From RGIG3178 sp942492795 (GTDB taxonomy: Bacteria; Bacillota; Clostridia; Christensenellales; QAND01), in assembly GCA_942492795.1 (NCBI GenBank), contig OW818639.1, forward strand, positions 682,001 through 746,000: 64,000 nucleotides of DNA, in the 5' to 3' direction. Position 1 is the stretch's first letter, and every line of letters starts with the position of its first letter. The notes under the pieces were generated by a model. It made no database searches. It saw only the letters and a list, made by a program, of their open reading frames with translations, and had not been told where the DNA came from. Made by a program: the position numbers and the translations under genes. Below, piece after piece: positions 60,616-64,000 of the stretch.

Positions 60616-62097
60616 ATGTCATTGATCCGGATACAAAATCTTGGTTTTGCTTATGAGGGCAGTCCGCAGACCATATTCGAAAACGTCTCGTTTGACATCG
60701 ACACCGATTGGAAACTTGGCTTTATCGGCCGCAACGGCCGCGGCAAAACGACTTTTCTACACCTGTTGATGGGGAAATATCCCCATAAAGGTACGATATC
60801 CTCCGGTGTGCACTTTGAATACTTCCCGTTTGAAGTTTGTGATATGCAACAAGATGTGGAGCAGATCGCAAAGTCACTGCTGCGGCACGACTTTGCGCGC
60901 TGGGCGTTGGTCAAGGAGTTATCGCTGCTCAAGGTAGACGAAGAAGTACTGGACCGTCCCTTTGCTACGCTAAGCCCAGGCGAGCGCACCAAAGTGCTTC
61001 TGGCCATTCTGTTTCTGCGTCCCTATGCCTATTTGCTCATCGACGAGCCGACCAACCATCTGGATATGGCGGGGCGGGATGTGGTGAGCCGCTATCTTAA
61101 AGAAAAGCACGGCTTTATTCTGGTATCCCACGACAGGGCATTTTTGGATCGCTGCATCGATCACGTGCTGTCCATCAACCAAACTTCCATCGATGTCGTC
61201 CGCGGTAACTTTGCCACATGGTTTGAAAACAAAAGAAACCGGGATGAACTGGAATTGGCACAGAATGAGCTGCTTCACCGCGAGATCAAACGGCTTTGTG
61301 ATGCAGCCAAGCGCTCCGCAAGCTGGTCCGAAAAGACGGAACAGTCGAAGTATGCCACCAAAAACGCCGGATTAAAGCCGGATAGGGGCTATGTGGGACA
61401 TAAGGCTGCCAAAATGATGAAGCGTGCCAAATCCATCGAAAAAAGACAGGAAGCGGCGGTGGAGGAAAAGACCAAACTGCTCAAAAATGTCGAGACGGCG
61501 GACAGCCTTAAAATAACGCCGTTGAAATATCCGACACAAAAAATGATCAGTTTATCGGATGTGTCCGTATATTACGGGGATAAGATGGCGTTTGGCCATG
61601 TAAGCCTGGATGTGCTGCAGGGGGAGCGACTGGCATTGTTTGGGCCCAACGGCTGCGGAAAATCGAGCTTGATCAAGCTGCTCTGCGGCGAAGAATTGTG
61701 CCATACAGGCGAGATCAGGCGAGGCAACGGGCTTGTGATTTCCACCATACCGCAGGACGTATCCCTTTTGCAGGGTTCACTGTCGGCGTATGCGCGCGAA
61801 CACGATCTTAACGAAAGTTTGTTTAAAACCATCCTGCGGAAACTCGATTTTTCAAGAGCGCAATTTGAGCTGGATATGCATTGCTTCAGCGCCGGACAAA
61901 AGAAGAAAGTGCATCTTGCCAAGAGCCTTTGCGAGCAGGCGCATCTGTATCTTTGGGATGAACCGCTCAATTATGTGGACGTGCTCTCCCGCATACAGAT
62001 CGAGGAATTGCTCAAGGAATATAAGCCTACGATGGTTCTGGTGGAACACGACCGGGCGTTTGTGGAAGCCATCGGCGCAAGGATGGTGGAATTATAG
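60616..62097 (+). CDS. ABC-F ribosomal protection protein (Lsa/CplR-like)
   Basis: 493-residue cytoplasmic ATPase with two ABC domains and no membrane part. First domain: Walker A GRNGRGKTT, signature LSPGERTK, Walker B LLIDEPTNHLD. The interdomain linker (about 205-300) is long and basic, as in antibiotic-protection ABC-Fs. Second domain: GPNGCGKSS, signature FSAGQKKK, and LWDEPLNYVD. The N-terminus (MSLIRIQNLGFAYEG ... DTDWKLGFIGRNGRGKTT) is typical of the Lsa group, which dislodges lincosamides, pleuromutilins and streptogramin A from the ribosome. Expression appears to be induced through the leader-peptide attenuator. Confidence 0.9.
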   Translation: MSLIRIQNLGFAYEGSPQTIFENVSFDIDTDWKLGFIGRNGRGKTTFLHLLMGKYPHKGTISSGVHFEYFPFEVCDMQQDVEQIAKSLLRHDFARWALVKELSLLKVDEEVLDRPFATLSPGERTKVLLAILFLRPYAYLLIDEPTNHLDMAGRDVVSRYLKEKHGFILVSHDRAFLDRCIDHVLSINQTSIDVVRGNFATWFENKRNRDELELAQNELLHREIKRLCDAAKRSASWSEKTEQSKYATKNAGLKPDRGYVGHKAAKMMKRAKSIEKRQEAAVEEKTKLLKNVETADSLKITPLKYPTQKMISLSDVSVYYGDKMAFGHVSLDVLQGERLALFGPNGCGKSSLIKLLCGEELCHTGEIRRGNGLVISTIPQDVSLLQGSLSAYAREHDLNESLFKTILRKLDFSRAQFELDMHCFSAGQKKKVHLAKSLCEQAHLYLWDEPLNYVDVLSRIQIEELLKEYKPTMVLVEHDRAFVEAIGARMVEL

Positions 62098-62105
62098 CAA
62101 GAAAG

Positions 62106-62133
62106 AATAAGACCCCGCATGTTGCGGGGTCTG
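62106..62133 (+). terminator. Terminator after ABC-F gene
   Basis: AGACCCCGCA and TGCGGGGTCT form a strong stem with a short loop; the T run after it is weak (GCGTTCT), so efficiency is uncertain. Confidence 0.6.
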
Positions 62134-62165
62134 CGTTCTAAGAGGATGTTTTGCGTGTCAGCTTC

Positions 62166-62540
62166 CTACAACTCGGTCTTCCATAGGCCGTGCAGGTTGC
62201 AATACTCGTAGACGGTGCCGGAAGCCACGTCATCGAACATCGCCTTGGGCTCCATGCCTGGTTTCAGGTGCTCCACATACAGCTTGCTGTCGGTGACAAG
62301 AGCGATCCATTGGATGTAATGCTCCGGGATCATCGGATGCAATGCGGAACCCACCGCCACATGAAGAAAGCCGTTTTCGCGGGACACTACGGGAACATGT
62401 TTTTCCAGTGCCGCCTCGGTGCTGTTGGCTTTCAAAAGCTTCATGGGTTCGCCGTCGCAAACCAGTTCGCTGCCGCCGTCAATCAATTTTACAACCAGAT
62501 TACCGCATATCGAACAACGGTAGAATTCAACGTTTGCCAT
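62166..62540 (-). CDS. Desulfoferrodoxin (superoxide reductase)
   Basis: 124-residue iron protein reducing superoxide to peroxide. The catalytic centre ligands are present: His in EKHVPVV, two His in LHPMIPEH, and the Cys-His pair in CNLHGLW. The N-terminal desulforedoxin-like part has CSIC and a single Cys in ELVCDGEPM, where the usual CC pair is CD, so only three of four rubredoxin-type ligands remain. The ATG at 62540 follows GGAGG by eight bases; the longer frame to 62594 is not needed. Part of the oxygen defence with the flavodiiron protein. Confidence 0.92.
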   Translation of the reverse strand: MANVEFYRCSICGNLVVKLIDGGSELVCDGEPMKLLKANSTEAALEKHVPVVSRENGFLHVAVGSALHPMIPEHYIQWIALVTDSKLYVEHLKPGMEPKAMFDDVASGTVYEYCNLHGLWKTEL

Positions 62541-62644
62541 TGTTTTTGCCTCCTTCATAGTGCTTGCTTTTATTATATAGGAAAAGCATACCATTTAAAA
62601 GCCGCGGTTATTGTGCGTCGGTCACAAAAGGCAACCAAAGCATG

Positions 62645-63343
62645 TCAGCCGGTGGATCGTATCGCTTCAAGCGGGCTCAGCTTCGTTGCCTTCCATGCCG
62701 GATACAGACCGGAAAGCACGCCTACGAACAAGGAGATGCCAACGGCCGCAAGCGTCAGCCACATTGGAATGAGCAGCTTTGCGCCCTGTGTGAAATACAT
62801 GCCGAAGATCACCGTTTCACCGGTGTTGCCGTTGATGGCCCACTGCACGATATAGCCGACAAGGCTGTCCACGATGCCGCCGATCATGCCGATGATCGCC
62901 GACTCGATCAAAAACAACCCGTTGATCTTTCGAATCGAAAGCCCGATGACCTTCATCACGCCGATCTCGCTTTTGCGTTCGGTGATGGAGGTCAGCATCG
63001 TGTTGGCAATCCCGATGGCGGATACCATAAGCGAGATCAGCGCGATGAACAGCAGCTGCCCCTGCTGGCGCTGCTGCTCCTGCTTATAGCTTTCCATCGA
63101 TTCCGAAGCGCTGTATGCCTGATAGCCCATGTTCTTCAATTGGTCCAGCACCGGTTTGACGCTGTCCATATCCACGGCATGTACGTTTAACGTCGATGCA
63201 TCGCGTTGGTCTTGCTGTAATTTCCGGATCAATTGATCTATTTCGTTGACCGGTTCGACTGCGGCGCTTGGTTCTGTCGGGTAGGTTAAGGGATATGTTT
63301 TTGTGATCAAATAAAAAAGGGACGCCCAATATGGCGTCCCCAC
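62645..63343 (-). pseudogene. Truncated MacB/FtsX-type ABC transporter permease
   Basis: The frame encodes only the C-terminal half of an FtsX-like permease: the end of the periplasmic-type domain (DQLKNMGYQAYSASES), then three membrane helices with the family motif TSITERKSEIGVMKVIGLS and the ending YPAWKATKLSPLEAIR. The first helix and most of the extracellular domain are missing. The frame runs upstream into the terminator of the neighbouring gene and has no RBS, so the 5' part seems to have been lost by deletion. Confidence 0.7.
63313..63340 (-). terminator. Terminator of the AAA ATPase gene
   Basis: Minus strand GGGACGCC (63340-63333) pairs with GGCGTCCC (63326-63319), followed by six T (63318-63313). 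Confidence 0.88.
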
Positions 63344-63408
63344 TCGATGGATACAATGTTCGCCTGATCATAGAATCAGGGTATACGAAACCGATAAAAA
63401 ACGTATGA

Positions 63409-64000
63409 TTACCCCTGCAGCGTCAACAGGTATTCGATGAATTGCCTTGCTGCCCGGGGGGAACGGCCGCCGCGTGAAAGCGCGAACCGTTCCGCCTGCA
63501 AGTCCAGCATCACATCGGTGATCTCTATGCCATGCTGCTCTTTCAATTGGCGGACAATGTTAAGATAAAGCGCCTTGTCCGGCTTGTAGAAACCGACGGA
63601 AAGGCCGAACCGCTCGGAAAGGGAACTCAATTCGGCGATGGTTTCGCTGCGGTGGATGTCGTCGCCGGCTCTGTCTGAAAACAGTTCCTTGACCAAATGC
63701 ATGCGGTTGCTTGTGGCGTAGATGGATACGTTGGGGGCCTTTTGCACCACGGAACCTTCCAGGATGGCCTTGAGCGCGGTGAACTCATCGTTTTGCTCCG
63801 CAAAGGACAAGTCGTCGATAAACAGGATAAACTTCAGCGGGTTGTCCAAAAGGCGTTCCATCAGATTCGGTATCTCGCTGAATTGCGTCGGGAGTATTTG
63901 GATCAGGCGCAAACCTTGATCGCAATACTCGTTGACAATGGCCTTGACCGTCGAAGATTTGCCCGTTCCGGCATCCCCGTATAACAGCACGTTGGCGGAG
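63409..64000 (-). CDS. DUF815-type AAA ATPase (5' end outside window)
   Basis: C-terminal 196 codons of a P-loop ATPase. Walker A YGDAGTGKSSTVKAIV lies at the window edge, then Walker B FILFIDDLSF, sensor 1 IYATSNRMHLV and the ending SPRAARQFIEYL typical of the DUF815 family. The frame is still open at base 64000, and the GTG at 63990 is internal because the nucleotide-binding motif follows at once. The cellular role of the family is not established. Confidence 0.85.
   Translation of the reverse strand, partial: SANVLLYGDAGTGKSSTVKAIVNEYCDQGLRLIQILPTQFSEIPNLMERLLDNPLKFILFIDDLSFAEQNDEFTALKAILEGSVVQKAPNVSIYATSNRMHLVKELFSDRAGDDIHRSETIAELSSLSERFGLSVGFYKPDKALYLNIVRQLKEQHGIEITDVMLDLQAERFALSRGGRSPRAARQFIEYLLTLQG

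Overview
This window looks like a chromosomal segment of an anaerobic, moderately GC-rich Clostridia-type bacterium (an uncultured Christensenellales-like lineage would fit, but this is inference). The reasons are oxygen-sensitive enzymes (pyruvate formate-lyase, flavodiiron protein, desulfoferrodoxin), strong AGGAGG ribosome-binding sites with frequent TTG starts, type III glutamine synthetase, LL-diaminopimelate aminotransferase, a five-gene split glutamate synthase, and LCP and VanY wall enzymes. No rRNA, tRNA or CRISPR array was found.

Layout. 0-3.8 kb: end of a sensor kinase gene, a lipoprotein, a VanY-type peptidase and a ComFB protein. 3.8-6.9 kb (minus): pflB-pflA behind a ZTP (pfl-motif) riboswitch with an intrinsic terminator. 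7-9.7 kb: feoA-feoB plus a Cys-rich FeoB partner. 10-21.8 kb: nitrogen assimilation. glnN (GSIII) is divergent from a split glutamate synthase operon, followed by glnA (GSI), an ANTAR antiterminator protein, dapF and dapL. 21.9-23.5 kb: ACT protein and UPF0210 protein. 23.6-26.7 kb: repeat-rich DNA and a CopB-like copper ATPase, probably acquired. 26.8-39.7 kb: sugar-nucleotide and polysaccharide cluster (phosphohexomutase, manA, manC, gmd, rmd, ABC exporter, coiled-coil protein, four glycosyltransferases), predicted to make a GDP-D-rhamnose-derived polysaccharide. 39.8-45.3 kb: DtxR-family regulator, CtpE-like P-type ATPase, cyclophilin and LCP protein. 45.3-49.4 kb: an AT-rich island bracketed by two copies of the 3' end of the LCP gene. 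49.6-55 kb: aminotransferase, 2-hydroxyacid dehydrogenase, small Cys-containing proteins, flavodoxin and flavodiiron protein. 55.2-64 kb: enolase, a holin-like protein, an Amt-PII fusion with a long leader, an ABC-F protein with a leader-peptide attenuator, desulfoferrodoxin, a truncated permease and an AAA ATPase.

The main system I see is an RNA-level nitrogen regulon. The ANTAR protein encoded after glnA lacks the receiver phosphorylation residues. Three separate nitrogen operons in this window (glnN, glutamate synthase, amt) each carry a small hairpin with a six-base loop of the form A-x-x-G-x-x that overlaps an intrinsic terminator, which is the hallmark of ANTAR antitermination targets. 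The amt leader has three of these switches in a row. A second RNA device, a complete four-segment leader-peptide attenuator (peptide MRHFSC), precedes the ABC-F gene. Folate/purine status (ZTP riboswitch) appears to control formate production by PFL.

All calls are from reading the sequence; no database search was run.
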